From Lingula anatina (Eukaryota; Brachiopoda; Lingulata; Lingulida; Lingulidae): a stretch of DNA of 61,861 nucleotides. Positions 50,101-61,861 of this stretch are shown here, in pieces. The notes beneath the pieces are model-generated. The model was not told the origin of the DNA and ran no database searches. It worked only from the letters and a program-made list of their open reading frames with translations. The position numbers and the translations under genes are program-made. The stretch lies in NCBI RefSeq assembly GCF_001039355.2, contig NW_019776171.1, positions 1-61,861 of the forward strand, in the 5' to 3' direction. Positions within the stretch are counted from its first letter, which is position 1. Every line of letters begins with the position of its first letter.

Positions 50101-51569
50101 GGAGTTCTGTTTAATAAGGTCTGAAATTATTTGTGCTAAATAAAGTAGATTAAAGTTGAATGTTAAAGTGTCTCTTTCATGGTAAGTTCATGGAAATTTG
50201 AAAAATTCCTTTCCATTTACTTGTAGAATTCTGATTATTCAGTAATTTTATGCTCCATTTTTTTCATGCTACACATAATATATAATTTTCTTAAATGAAT
50301 TTCTCTAACCTGTTGTATCAAAAATTAAAATGAATGTGAAAGAAAAAATCCTTAATTTGTCTCTGATTTTTCTTTCTGATATTTGACTCAGTTGAGCTAA
50401 GCAAAAAATGGTTGCATCATTTTTAGTAAATAAAACAATTTTGCTTTGATTTCTAGACACCTAAGGGCATGGAAATATCAATAGGACCAGATAACCTTTC
50501 CAAAATGGACTTCATTAAAGAGGGGTAAGAATTCCGTAAAGAAATATATTTTTTTGAAAAGCAGCATGAAGTCACAAATTGTTACTGCATTGTCAAATTT
50601 TGGTTGTATGTTCATTCAAAATTCCTTACTGTTTTAAATAGATTCAGTAAATATTTAAGTATAAGAAAGAAGGGAGTTGATATTTACTATATCAAATACT
50701 GTATATGGGCTGTGAAAATGTTTGAATGAATTTTTATTTAATTTTATTTATGAAACGGTCTTTTACATTTAGATTCCAAATGAAAAATTTTTATTTCATT
50801 TAGAAAGAATATGAATGGGGAAGTGAAATGAAAAATTTGTTTCTGTTTGTTCTACATTATAATGTTAAACTTGTTATTCTAGGTGGAGAAGACAAGGAGA
50901 AAATCAACCTCACAGGGGTGCTAAAAGTGATGAACGTTTTAAAATTTTTACTGCAGGGGAATTTACACTGTCTCCAGAACTTCCAGAGGTAACACAGTTA
51001 CTTTCTAATTATTATCACCCAAAACTGTTTTCAGAAATAACGGTGTCCTTCAAGAGTAATGTTTCTGGTGTGTTTCTGGTCCTCTGCTACCACATCAGCA
51101 CATACGATTTCCCCACTTGGATAGGATTTATTTTAGCATTAAAGATGTTTAGTAATATGTTACTGCTTTTTGGCAGTTCGTAAAAATGTCAGTTCAAACA
51201 ATGAAAAGTTTTCAATTTTGTAAACCATGTTTTTACATATAATGTTAAAGTAAAACATGTCTTTCAATCTTGTTTTGACTAACCGAATCCAAAACTGATT
51301 GAAGATTTCATGGAGGGCTTTTATTGAATCCAGTGTTTGCATGCAATATTTTCATGCACGTGAGAGACAAATGAGTTTCTAATATTTGTCTCATAATGTC
51401 AGTGACTAATCTCTTTTTTTTTTTTTTTTTTTTTCAGGGACAAGAAAACTGGTTCTCAATAGACATGGAACAATTTGAGGCAATGCCAATTAAAGTTAAG
51501 CTAAAGAAGGACATTATCAATGTTTTCCACAGACAAAGTACAACAGAACCTGCACTATCATCTTCATAA
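46079..51569 (+). CDS. AGK: Acylglycerol kinase, mitochondrial
   Basis: Complete AGK, a lipid kinase that in humans makes lysophosphatidic/phosphatidic acid and is also a TIM22 import complex subunit. Thirteen coding exons: 46079-46179, 46751-46790, 47253-47332, 47598-47673, 47832-47963, 48283-48377, 48622-48691, 48870-48949, 49210-49415, 49871-49977, 50457-50524, 50883-50988, 51438-51569. The sum is 1293 nt, in frame, 430 aa (human 422). Key motifs: N-terminal hydrophobic VLFSGASAYGVKY (membrane anchor), VFLNPAANNRKC, nucleotide-binding VVAGGDGTVAEV, GILPLGETNSLARSIF, KRPIDLMAI, and a late conserved block from FTAGEFTLSPELPEGQEN. A Pro/Lys-rich insert lies at CETPPPPEEKKQ. The acceptor of the last exon follows a long T run at 51412-51434. 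Confidence 0.96.
47142..47183. repeat. (AAT)n microsatellite
   Basis: Trinucleotide run in AGK intron 2. Confidence 0.9.
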
Positions 51570-52031
51570 AAATAGGATGCATATCTATATTACCAGTAGC
51601 ATTTGAGTTTCCCATGTTTCGCCTGGCGTCCCTTCCCACCATCAGTTTTAGGATTGTGTGTCTAACAATTCAGTCATCATGACAAATTTTCATTAAATTC
51701 AAACAAATTGACAGTGTTTTGTTAGTGAAAACAAAAAGGTGTTCATTCAAAAGTTTTGAAAAATTACATGACTACTAATACATTTTATGAATAAAAATAT
51801 TATCGCTATTGGAAAAGTCTGACATAAGAATGACTGCGATGTTTGAAAATTTAAAGGGAAATCGAAGCATTCTACTTTCACTGGACATACATGAAAACAC
51901 CATCTAGAGAGTCTGAAATAACTGTTTCCTGAATACCTCTTCATTTATATACTGGTATGCATGCATCAACTTAAGTATATGAAAAGAAAAATGAAACATG
52001 GAAAATATGGGGAAAATGATACTACACATTG

Positions 52032-52037
52032 AATAAA
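52032..52037 (+). terminator. Candidate polyadenylation signal AATAAA for AGK
   Basis: AATAAA about 460 bp after the AGK stop codon and about 155 bp before the Penelope-like insertion. Confidence 0.5.
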
Positions 52038-52266
52038 GAAATTCAAATGTTTTAAAGATGTTGTTATTACTTAGTTTTTTATTGTTATTTTAATTTGGCA
52101 GATGCCTACAAAGAAAACCACTTTCTAGGTTATCGAACAGATCAATACATGGGTTTTCGATTTGCTTTCTGAGACATTTCTTAAGTACAATGCTATTTTC
52201 TAGATTCAAATTACTGTTTTTCTTTTTATCAAGAGCTTGTAAAATATGTGGGTATTACCTCCAATA

Positions 52267-52295
52267 TTTCTGTGACTGTCAGTCACCATCATCAG
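52267..52295 (-). ncRNA. Hammerhead-ribozyme-like core motif at the PLE repeat
   Basis: On the minus strand, CTGATGA (52289-52295) is followed by a hairpin (GTGAC 52282-52286 / GTCAC 52272-52276, 5-base loop) and GAAA (52267-52270), the order of a hammerhead core. A short UAUU/AAUA helix can follow. The base expected to be U at position 16.1 appears to be C, so the motif may be degenerate. Hammerhead motifs are known from PLE terminal repeats. Confidence 0.45.
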
Positions 52296-52353
52296 GGAGT
52301 AAATGACTAGGGTCATTTCACCTGGAATGAAAATCCAGGTCAATTGCCCCTAA

Positions 52354-53862
52354 TCACTGGCCTTGTGTTGTAACTGTTACTTGCTCCCCCCGGGGCTCCT
52401 CTGCATCCCTCTGAAGCACCGTGAGGTAGATAGCTGGTAAATCATACCCCCCCTGTCTGTTCAGGTCTGGTTGTTTGGTCCTGATGTGTACAGCTTCTGC
52501 TATTTTTCTTTGGAATGTCCAGTTTTCCCTNATATTAGCTATGACTGGTGACAGGGGGGAACCCATTGCTGCTCCATAGGTCTGTTGGTAAAATTTTCCT
52601 TTGTACTGAAAGTAGGTGGTGTCCAAGGTCATAGCTAGTAGTTCGCCCATGTCTTCAGGTGTTAATGCTGTTCTACTTGCCCAGGTGGTGTCTTTTTGGC
52701 ATCTGTTCACACACATTCCTACTACTTCATCACACGGGACGCTGGTGAACAAGGCGGAAACGTCAAAAGATACAAGTGTATCATCCTTTTCAAGTGTTAT
52801 ACCTTTCAGCAGCTTAACGAGGTGTTGTGAGTTCTGTATATGGTATTTTGTTTTTCCGACTAGAGGCTTCAATAATTTTGCTAGGTGTTTTGCTAATTCA
52901 TATGTAATAGAGTTTATCCCGGATACTATTGGTCTGACAGGATTGTCCTTTTTGTGTATTTTTGGAGTGGCGTAGAACCGGGGGGTCACTTCTGCTGTAG
53001 GGTATATCTTCTGGTATGTGGCATCATCAATTCTATTCTCTTTTCTGATGTTCTTCAACTTGTTGATAAGTCTTGTTTTCAGCTTCTGTGTTGGGTCTTT
53101 TGCTAATTGTTTGTATGTTGTTTCGTCCTTCAACAGGTTGTTGCATTTTTCTTCATATTCATTCCTATCCATAGTAACCACTGCTTTCCCTTTATCTGCT
53201 GGTATTATAATGATGTCCTTATTATTCTTGAGGGACTTTATGGCGTTTCTTTCCCCTTTGGTCAAATTTGGTTTGGGTGGGTTACTGGATCTCAACGTTC
53301 CTACTACTTCATGTCTCAATTTAGCTGCTTGTTCTATATTCAATTTTTGACATGCCACTTCAGTCTGTATGATGACATCTCTCACAGGTAATTTGCTTGG
53401 TGCTACATGTATAGCATAATTGAGCCCTTTAGCCATTAGCTTCATTTCATCTTCAGTAGGTTGATAATTAGATAACACCTTGACCCACTTTTTCAGCTGT
53501 GTTCCTGTTAGGTCAACTTCAGTTACAGTGTTTGATTTTTCTATATGTTTGTTAGTCAACTTGTTGAGTTTATTTATTTGTGTCTTTTTGGACCTCTGAA
53601 ATTCCTTTTCACCCACTTTGTCCACCATGTCACATGTAATGTCATATATGTTTTTGTCATCTTTAAGTCTTTCTTTCACTTTCTCTGCCTGCACATTCTT
53701 ATCCTTTTTCAGCTCTATTATTCTCTGGTTGGTGATGTTGATTCTTTCCCTCAGGAGAGCTCTTTCTGCTTTTTTGATGATATTTTTGGCTCTTTCTGTT
53801 TTTACTGTACATTTTAACCTCAGGCTTGTTGGTGTCACAGAAATATTGGAGGTAATACCCAC
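52354..53862 (-). pseudogene. Penelope-like reverse transcriptase, internally deleted
   Basis: One frame of 502 codons containing one ambiguous codon (N at 52531). The N-terminal half is Lys/Glu-rich. The RT portion has IIPADKGKAVVTMDR, FYATPKIHKKDNPVRPIVSG, SFDVSALFTSVP (motif A) and YGAAMGSPLSPVIAN (motif B). Directly after the N, the frame resumes in the far C-terminal tail (RENWTFQRKIAEAVHI, DLPAIY). RT motifs C to E with the YVDD-type box, and the whole GIY-YIG domain, are missing. The copy is therefore non-functional as given, unless the N stands for a collapsed gap. Confidence 0.85.
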
Positions 53863-53952
53863 ATATTTTACAAGCTCTTGATAAAAAGAAAAACAGTAAT
53901 TTGAATTTATACATACAGAGCTAATGAAACTGTTCTCTCAGCTATTTTCTAG

Positions 53953-55853
53953 GTTTCTGGACAGAGCTAAACAGGCATTGAGTCCGCAAGGTCCATTTAT
54001 CAGGTGCAATGCACCGCTAACACAATGTCGTTGTCAATAAAAACAAATACTTTTGAAAACAATATATTCCTGATTTCTTCACCAACGATTGAAACGTAAT
54101 ACAGCTGGAATATGCTGAATTATTCTTATTAATATGATCGGGACCTGAATTATATTTGATGACAACTATTTCATATCTTCTCAGCAGGACGCGTCACATC
54201 CTACCGTGGGTATGTATTTGCCTTATTGATTGGGTTTGTGGTGGCTGTTCAAACTGGCTCGATATCTGTTCAGTGTTCAAAGTGAAAAGCTATAACAAGT
54301 GTAGCATAAAATGTATTTATTGGGATTTACTCTGTTGTGCTGATAGAAAATTATTAAGCATATGTGTTTTTTTGTAAGCTTCGTTTAACAATAAAAGCAG
54401 TGATCGATCCAAAGAATATCTACTTGACCTCTCTAGAATGAATCGCTAATATGGGATCGACTATTTTAATGTATGTTGACACTTCTTAAAAAATCTTAAC
54501 ACTTACCTTTAAAAGTTTAGATTTGTGTTGGAACATTTGAAAATATGAAACAATTCTTATGTCGACATATTTTGACGCAGATGTAAAATCACACTAACAA
54601 GTCACATCTAGCACTGGCAGCGTCAGTTCTGGAGAAGCGAAGTCTGTGATTGACTGATTGAAACCTAAACTAAACTAGTTAAACGTTTTCTTATTAAATT
54701 ATATAACGCATATTGATGCTGTATTGGTGAAACTAACGTGTATTGACGGTGCATAAATGAATGACCATATGTTGGGTTCTCATTGGAAAACACAGAAAGC
54801 ACGACAATGTGCACGGGTAGGTAGAAATTAAGAACGTTTACCTTTTAAGTGTATGTAGTCGCATAGCACATTTTACATCGATTTTATATGAAGAAAGTAA
54901 TATGAAGAAAGTATGCTGTTTCAGACAGACACATGGCCAGTGTTTAGAGGTGCACGTCAAGGCACGTGGTAACATGTGATCAAGATCTACGTAGATGGGG
55001 ATCGTCGAAATACTGAAGGTCTCGTGATTCTCGTCTGATAATCTGACTGATGGAACATCACACTATAATAATAATAATAATAATAATTTATATAGCTGCA
55101 AAGAATGCTCGTCTCACATATTGCTTCCTGGAGTCTAGGAGTCGTTGTAGAATCAAGAATAACCTGTACAGTTTATGTACAATGAATAAGGGCCTATTTA
55201 GTAGTCATTGCGTGACGCTTTCAAATAAAGATCCTACTCAATACAATGGGACTAGTTATGCCTCCGACTTGTCCTTGGTGATAAGGTGCATTTTCACTGC
55301 GGCGTTTATGTTAGCAGGTATATGTACATATTCCCATACTGGTCTTCATCGCAGGCTGACTCTCTTTATTCACAGGTCGGAATTAGTCGGGTGCCATACA
55401 TTTCAGGTGTGATTAAGAACATTAATCGACCAATATGTCAGATATGTGTTGTTCTTAACCTCGTTAGCGGGCAGAGCAAGTGTAACACGTTTGGGAGTGA
55501 GCGTTTTTAAAACACAAGCGAGAAACTACTCACCAGGGCAGTGAAACCAACCCTGCATAGGATATCTATATATTTCAGGTGGATTCATAGTTGCGAGAGC
55601 GGGGATACCCATGCTGCATCAAGAACGGACTGGATTGAGCTGAAACGCAGCTATTAGTCTAGTATTCTTGGAGAAGATGGTGAAACGAATTATGGCAGCC
55701 TGTATGGGTTAATTCAGGTTAGAATCAAAACGACATTTAAAACATGCCTTAATGACAGAATACGAATCACCCACTTTGAGTGGACCAAGATTAATAAGAT
55801 CGTGTACATGTACATATCAATCGTCCGAACTGGATTGAACACAATCACAGAAC
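53953..55853. other. Intergenic / 5' region of the sulfotransferase gene
   Basis: No gene is recognised. An (AAT)n run lies at 55063-55088. The region may hold 5' untranslated exons of the downstream gene. Confidence 0.5.
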
Positions 55854-57699
55854 ATGACGCCTTTTACTTGCGGATTGAAGGGGAGGAATTTAGTGTTCAC
55901 TGTCCTGTTTTGCATTTCAGCCTTCGGTTTAACTACCTATTTGGGGTTTAATGGTAAGTTTAATGTATATTTATCTAGCAAAAGTTGTGGGTTTTACACA
56001 GGCCTATTTCGGTTTAATAGCTGGAACGTTATGTACTGCGCTGCGTTTTCAAGTTAATTTTAATGTGCTTTAGACATACCTTTTAAGTTTTTAACTCAAA
56101 AGGCGAACTTATGGGAAAAGATAAAACATTCACTGAATTTGAAGTTAAGGAACATGCAACAAACGATGAGTCTTAAGATAAAGAGAGAGGGAGAGAGAGT
56201 TCACTCATTTCACAGTGGGGGTAGGGTGCAGTTTTTAAGACGAAAAGTGTAGGCCTACTATGCAGACTGACAACGACTTTTAGTATCTACATGGAATTGT
56301 CGATTTAATAATAAACGTGGCGCTTTATGACTAAAAACATTTTAATTTTCACTTCACTGCATACAACATTAAGAGAGAGACATGAATGTCTGACATAAGA
56401 CGACGTTTTTTATCTTCTTACCGATTTTACATGCACTGTTCGCTTCGTTATTGCTTAATTACCTAGATGAGAGGGGTTTATATGAGTTTGGAAGTATAAA
56501 ACTGCTCTCCATGGTAGAAAACGCTACCATTGTGAAAACAATTTCTTCCTCTTATAATGATATTTACCGTATTTACTTATCTTAATTTATGCAGAGCTTA
56601 TTCAAAGCACCCTCATTATAAATTGTAAAGGCTTGGCCTTTAATGCGTAATGTTTTTTTCAAAAGCATATTTATGAAAACAAAGATTTTGTTGGTTTTTA
56701 AACGTTTGATTAATTGGGATTTTGAGTTTGAAAGTCGCTTGAGAGATGGTCGGTCACATATTTTTTTAAAGTAAAGGCTTGACTGCCAGAAAAATTGAAA
56801 ATTTTTTATTTTAATTTTTCTACCCATATTCACGATATAGGTTCTTTCTGATAAGTGTGAAAGGAGAAGGTGGGACGTGTGCTCAGCTGGAAACTTGTTT
56901 TATAAATCCTTGTCCCGTTCACTTTTCAGGACAATTCCAACATCGTCGAATGCATTTTATATTTCGAGAACATAAACCCATGCACCATCAGTTTGGTTTG
57001 GAGAACCCGGGGGAAAATGGACAGAAATTAACATTAAATCTTGAGAAACCGCCATCAGATCTGGAGACTTATCGATTTCCGGCTGGTCTGTCAGAGGGGA
57101 TGAAGAAGAGCATAGAGAAAAGTGTTCGTTGGATGACAGGTTTGAAGGTAAAGTGCACATGGTGGCATCCACTTACTCTGAAAGCAGAATAAACTTCGCT
57201 TATCTCATTATGATCGACTCAGATCAAATTGAATACATGGACAATATGTTTCAAAAGTATTCACTTCATATTTATATTACCTTGGGTTGAACCCGAATGA
57301 ATAGATATTTTCGATTTTAAAAACACCATCTGTGAAAATGTTCAAACATGTTTAATACTTCCTGTCATGAGAATTTTTAATTTGGAAGATAACATTAAAT
57401 TTTACGATNTGTTTAATACTTCCTGTCATGAGAATTTTTAATTTGGAAGATAACATTAAATTTTACGATGCTAGTACACACAGTAAAATATAAAGGTACC
57501 CAGAAGTGGTCGATGCTTTGGTAGCATCATGTCTATATACAAGGTGCATTTGAAGTTGGTCGGATGTTCAGATCAGCAAGTCGTCAGCTCAGCATAGACC
57601 CATTTTCATTAAACTGCACCCCGTACGTTGACTCGGTTTGTCTCCTGCTTGACTGGCTCTCGTCTGACTGTTGACGTCAAGCCAAACAGTCACGTTCAT

Positions 57700-57750
<51 letters not shown>

Positions 57751-60700
57751 TTTTCTCGTTAAACAGACGGACTCTAGAGTTTCCCGCAAAACATTTAATT
57801 TAGATATATTTTTTAACTTATACGTATATATTTAAGTATACATGTATATTTATCATATACTCATTTGTTTTAATGTATGAAATGCATTCTAGGAACCACC
57901 AAAATTCCTTCCCGAATACAAAAACCCGTGTTGGTACGAAGACTTCGATCCTTTAATTGGAAAAGGGAAAATATACAGAGACAACTGGTACGGAATGTTC
58001 CATCCTTACGCTAAGAAAAACAGTGGCGCTTTTAAGTCGTGGGAATTCAATTTGTATTCCTGGTGGTCTCAAAACAAAAAACGGTTACGGTGCATACCAT
58101 ATTTCTACCTGGCAGGAATTGCCAAGTGCGGAACAACGGACCTGTTTCAGCGGATCCGGAGTCATCCTGACGTCGCCGATGGTTTGCTGAAGATGTCACA
58201 GTGGTGGGGGAGATTAGCATACAATACGGCAGGTAATACGACGTCTTATAGAACCCAAGTTAACTTTTGCTTGGACGATTGTCCCTTTTTAATCTTGTTT
58301 GTATTTATCTATTTGTTGGCATCATTAGCGTCTGAAAGCTTTTTGTAAAAAATTGTGCCATTTATTTTGCAACACATTTGGATTCATTATTATTATTATT
58401 ATTTTAATATTTTAATAATAAGGTAAAACTGCAACATAAACTTTTCACAATATTTTTGTAGGAGTATGCTGTACTTTAAACTAATGAATATATACCTCCT
58501 CTCCCCCTTTAAGCAGGCAACGGGAGTGGAGTGCCATTCATTGACTTTGTGGACCTCTTTGATTACCCTGCAAGGGTGATTGAAAAATATACCTGTACAA
58601 CTTGTCCAAAGCTGCACCATCAAATAGTCGGTAGGTTAAATATGATTTACACTCCCTGAGTAGAGGGGTTATCATTGTGATAGGCACACTATTCAGTTGC
58701 CAGTTATGGTTACTGTCAGTACACTGAAAACCAGGGTATGAGTCAAAGCGACTAATACACCTCATGTGTACGTCAGCTGGGTATTACGGAATTTTTAGAA
58801 AACTTTGGTTCATGAATAATACATATTTACATTAAGCTTTTGCACCTGGCATTATTATTTTGTAATTCAAGGAAATGGGACCGGACCCAAACAGTAGTTA
58901 CTAATCATTTGTGAAAATTGATCTGAACATTATCAAAGTCCATCATTAAGTTGTCACAAAGTATGGCGGCGTTCACCTGCACACAGCATGTAACAGATCA
59001 CAAAGTTATGGAAAGCTGCGACTAATTCCCTTCTCGTTTCACAGGTGCGAGAAAATGAGACGCAGTTGAAATATTACCTGCTGTACTCTTATGTAGTTAA
59101 ATGTAGACCGTAGCTGCGCGCGCGCGTGTGTGTGTGTGTGTGTTGGGGGGGGGGGGGGGCACGCTGCCATAGCCATGCCGGTGCTTTTCATCTACATCGA
59201 CTAAAAAGATGTGCACACGCAAGTGTGTGTGTGTGTGTGCGTGCGTGTGTGTGTGTGTGTGTGTGCGCGTGTGTGTGGGTGTGTGGATAGAGTTCTGGGA
59301 ACGAGGATCAGAGGATTGAATTTTATGTCCCCACAGAACACGCCGCGAACGGTTCCTTTGAAAAGGTGCGTGCGTAAAACGCCTTGTTATATGCCGCAAA
59401 ACCCTACACAAATGACCTTGACCGACAATGCTGCCATGGCTAGTGCTTTTCATCTGCCTCGACTTAAAAATTGTTATTATTTCTCGAATTATTACGTCAC
59501 TGACCTCGACTCCTGTTTACCTTAGAAATCTTTGCCGGACACAAATTTAAAGTCTATCAAAGTTACGGCAATAAATTTTCTCATTTGTGATAGGCGTGTG
59601 TCAATATTATTTCCACAAATAATACTAATGCTAGATTACAGATATCGATAAGCAAGTAATGGGTCACGTATTCCTAAAATTTCGGAGCTCCTTACTGCAG
59701 CTAGTTTGCTATATGCTACCCTAAATGTCAGGTTCAGTTTTATATTATTCTGTTTACATAGGCCATTGTCAATCTTTATGCACGCAAGCAGGCACATGTA
59801 AGAACTGTGCAAATAAAAATTCTGATGGCCTTTGGATCTGAGGCTCAGGCTTTCATAGGTTGAAATGGTGAGAGAAAACGCAAGACGGTTCTTTGAAATT
59901 CTGGGTGTTTGCTTTGACCCTAAATATATATAGTGATTTAGATTGACTTCTGGATAGACAAGAATAACTGGAACAAGATATTGTTATTGCTAGATGCGTA
60001 GTGAATGTGAATTCCGAGTTAACTTTGGAATAGAGGCCGCCTTAGAGGAAGTCCGCATAAGTTTGCTGTGGGTTGCTAGTCCCGCCTTTTCAACTTCTTA
60101 CTAATTTTCAACATTGTAAACTCGGTAAAATACTACATGTTCTAAAACCCAAATTTTGTTACAGGAAAATATGTTTAAATAAACCAGAAAATGCTGCAAG
60201 ACATTTGGTGTTTGTTGCTAAGATTCTCCACAAACTGGAACATTTTCCTTTGTACTTTGTCCCATGATGGTTGTGTTTGATGCGCCGACAGCAAGGGAAA
60301 CAATTGTGAATAGACCCATCAAACACACTCTCTCGAACTTTTTCATAAATTGCGTTCTCCATTTTTATTTTCTACTATCACAAATTGGGAAACCATCTGG
60401 AATATAACGGATACCTAAACGTGATTCTGTTTTCTTATTATCAAAATGCTTAAACCAAATTCTTTGACCTATTATATGAATAATGTTTTGACAATAAAAC
60501 AGAAGTAAATGAAAGTCCTCTTTACCGAGAATGGACACAATTTCATATATCTCCAATTTTCTAGATTCAAAATAAAGTAAACCTATCATGGTGTGAATAT
60601 TTCAGGTGATTACAGCACCAATACTTTGTTTGATAACGACTACTGGATCCGATTGTTGGGCAACAATCCCCAGCTTCACGAGCCGAACATAACCACAGCG

Positions 60701-61303
60701 CATTACATACGCTACTTTCAACCAGGGGCCAAAATTTTAGCCATATTTAGGGAACCAACTGAGAGGTGAGATTCCATGGATTTATAAACGAAGTTTTGCT
60801 TGCGACTGATCTGAGCGCGCTGATTCACAATAAACACCAACAAAATATTTTTTTTGGTAATTTCAGCATTTTTTCTCTTTATCACGAAAGCATACTATAC
60901 ATCCAAAACAGTACAAAAAGTTACGATCCTTAAAAACTTCTTCAGTTTTTTCACGTCTTGAGAATAGGCCTACATTGAGAGCACAGTCGGTAATAGTCTG
61001 TGTAGCTTTGGCGATCGCATTAAAATTTACGTGAATTTTTTAAAAAAGTGATTACCTTTCTTACAGAAATTAAGAAACCACAAATATGTTGACATTCCTT
61101 TTAATTTTAAAGTAAATCCCTACGCATTCTTCTGTTCCAGGCTATACTCGGATTATCTTTTCTTCTACAAAGGCGTGAAATCCCCAGAGAGATTCCACTC
61201 GCTGGCGAAGCAAGCTGTAGAATTGTTTGACAACTGCACCAAAATCTTCTCTGTGAGAAGCTGTGCCTACAATCGAACTCTTCACTCTCAAGAGGCTTTA
61301 CGG
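55854..61303 (+). CDS. CHST15-like carbohydrate sulfotransferase, 3' end outside window
   Basis: A Golgi type II sulfotransferase related to CHST15 (GalNAc4S-6ST), which sulfates chondroitin/dermatan chains using PAPS. Visible coding exons are 55854-55953, 56930-57147, 57893-58232, 58517-58630, 60606-60765 and 61141-61303; all phases agree. The first exon encodes a signal anchor (LVFTVLFCISAFGLTTYL). The third carries the 5'-phosphosulfate loop in YLAGIAKCGTTDLFQRI, about residues 178-194. The fifth and sixth carry the 3'-phosphate motif FREPTERLYSDYLFF, about residues 303-317. Conserved text includes EYKNPCWYEDF, PFIDFVDLFDYP and HYIRYFQPGAKI. About 365 residues are visible; the frame is open at a GT donor at 61304, so at least one more exon lies to the right. 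The intron at 57148-57892 contains an N flanked by a duplicated 60-mer. Confidence 0.88.
57349..57469. repeat. Duplicated 60-mer flanking a single N (assembly junction)
   Basis: 57349-57408 and 57410-57469 are identical, separated by one N at 57409. It lies inside an intron of the sulfotransferase gene. This looks like an unmerged contig overlap. Confidence 0.9.
57697..57752. repeat. (TTTA)n microsatellite
   Basis: Fourteen-unit-class tetranucleotide run in a sulfotransferase intron. Confidence 0.95.
59121..59280. repeat. (GT)n / poly-G simple repeats
   Basis: GT runs at about 59125-59142 and 59224-59280 with a G run at about 59144-59159, in a sulfotransferase intron. They give a spurious His-Thr frame on the minus strand. 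Confidence 0.9.
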
Positions 61304-61861
61304 GTACGTTGCAGGGTATCTTGAAATTTGATTTTTCTATCTCAATTATCAAAATTGATAGCTTTTATATTTAGGGACGGTTGGAATTCTTATACAATAC
61401 CCAGATTTTCTGGGTTCCAAAGGTGACTTCCTCTAAACCAGCACAGCACCAGAGACAGTGGTTGGCCCCTCAGATATGGGGGGCGCATAAGCTTTTGCAT
61501 GGAAAACTTATTTCCTCTAAAAATATGGGGGTGAAGGCTGAAGGTTTACTTTAAATTAATTAAAAAACCAAGATACTTCGCTTGATTGCTATTTAAACGC
61601 CAGCAGAAAAATCCAACAGTAGACCTACGACTAAATAATTTAAACAGAATGAACAAATCAAGTAACAAGGCAGCAAAGCTGTCAAATGTACAGACAAAAA
61701 AAAACAGAAAATAAAGATGCAAATAAGTGAAAAATTAAATTTTCACAAAAAACTGTTAAATTGCCAGAAAAATTTACCAAACAGACTGGGTTGCCTAGGT
61801 TTCTTCAAATTTTGATGCAACATTACATAATGTTTAACAGCATAATGACAATCAAATGTTA

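Larger units (their letters stand above)
52204..53940 (-). mobile_element. Penelope-like retroelement (PLE), inverted terminal repeats, 12-bp TSD
   Basis: The boundaries are clear. A 73-bp repeat at 52204-52276 is matched in reverse complement at 53834-53906 with essentially no mismatch. The direct repeat GCTATTTTCTAG occurs just outside, at 52192-52203 and 53941-53952. A 34-bp stretch (53907-53940) between the right repeat and the duplication resembles the known PLE tail. The interior codes for a PLE reverse transcriptase on the minus strand. PLE copies often carry terminal repeats in direct or inverted order. The element is only about 1.7 kb and lacks the end of the RT and the GIY-YIG endonuclease. 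Confidence 0.85.

Noticed and set aside
52616-53881. Hydrophobic plus-strand open frames opposite the PLE
   Set aside because: They are antisense shadows of the Lys/Glu-rich reverse transcriptase frame.
59097-59453. His-Thr repeat open frame
   Set aside because: It is the translation of the (GT)n microsatellite.

Overview
The window is AT-rich eukaryotic nuclear DNA. It has intron-split genes with GT/AG junctions, conserved animal protein families, microsatellites and many transposon remnants. The gene set (TMC, CDK9, STEEP1, MGAT4-like, ANKRD46-like, AGK, CHST15-like) plus Penelope-like and LINE fragments points to a marine invertebrate. The frequent TAGGCCTA-type words made me think of an invertebrate deuterostome, but that is a weak impression and I cannot name the species.

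Layout, left to right. (1) 1-11766, minus: a TMC channel-like gene whose 3' end leaves the window; 16 coding exons are placed. (2) 16411-18704, minus: a complete CDK9 kinase (copy A, 369 aa). (3) About 19.55-22.29 kb: a degenerate tandem repeat array with a unit of about 560-590 bp, one unit carrying an insertion of about 240 bp. (4) 24144-27760, plus: a secreted, probably GPI-anchored, cysteine-rich protein with a somatomedin-B-like motif. (5) 30174-32050, minus: a second complete CDK9 (copy B, 369 aa), head to head with (6) 32279-35891, plus: STEEP1. (7) 37.6-39.2 kb: LINE and RTE-like remnants. (8) 39690-42835, minus: an MGAT4-like glycosyltransferase. (9) 44646-45761, minus: an ANKRD46-like ankyrin/TM protein, head to head with (10) 46079-51569, plus: acylglycerol kinase AGK (13 exons, 430 aa). 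(11) 52204-53940: a Penelope-like retroelement with 73-bp inverted terminal repeats and a 12-bp target duplication. (12) 55854-61303, plus: a CHST15-like sulfotransferase that continues past the right edge.

The neighbours do not form one pathway. They include a transcription elongation kinase (twice), a STING-trafficking factor, a mitochondrial lipid kinase, two Golgi-type enzymes and a channel. Two head-to-head pairs (CDK9 B/STEEP1, 228 bp apart; ANKRD46-like/AGK, 317 bp apart) probably share bidirectional promoters. The most notable points are the two intact CDK9 paralogues with identical intron phases, the fully bounded Penelope insertion with a hammerhead-like motif beside it, several foldback/MITE insertions in introns (two with clean target duplications), and probable assembly artefacts at two single-N positions.
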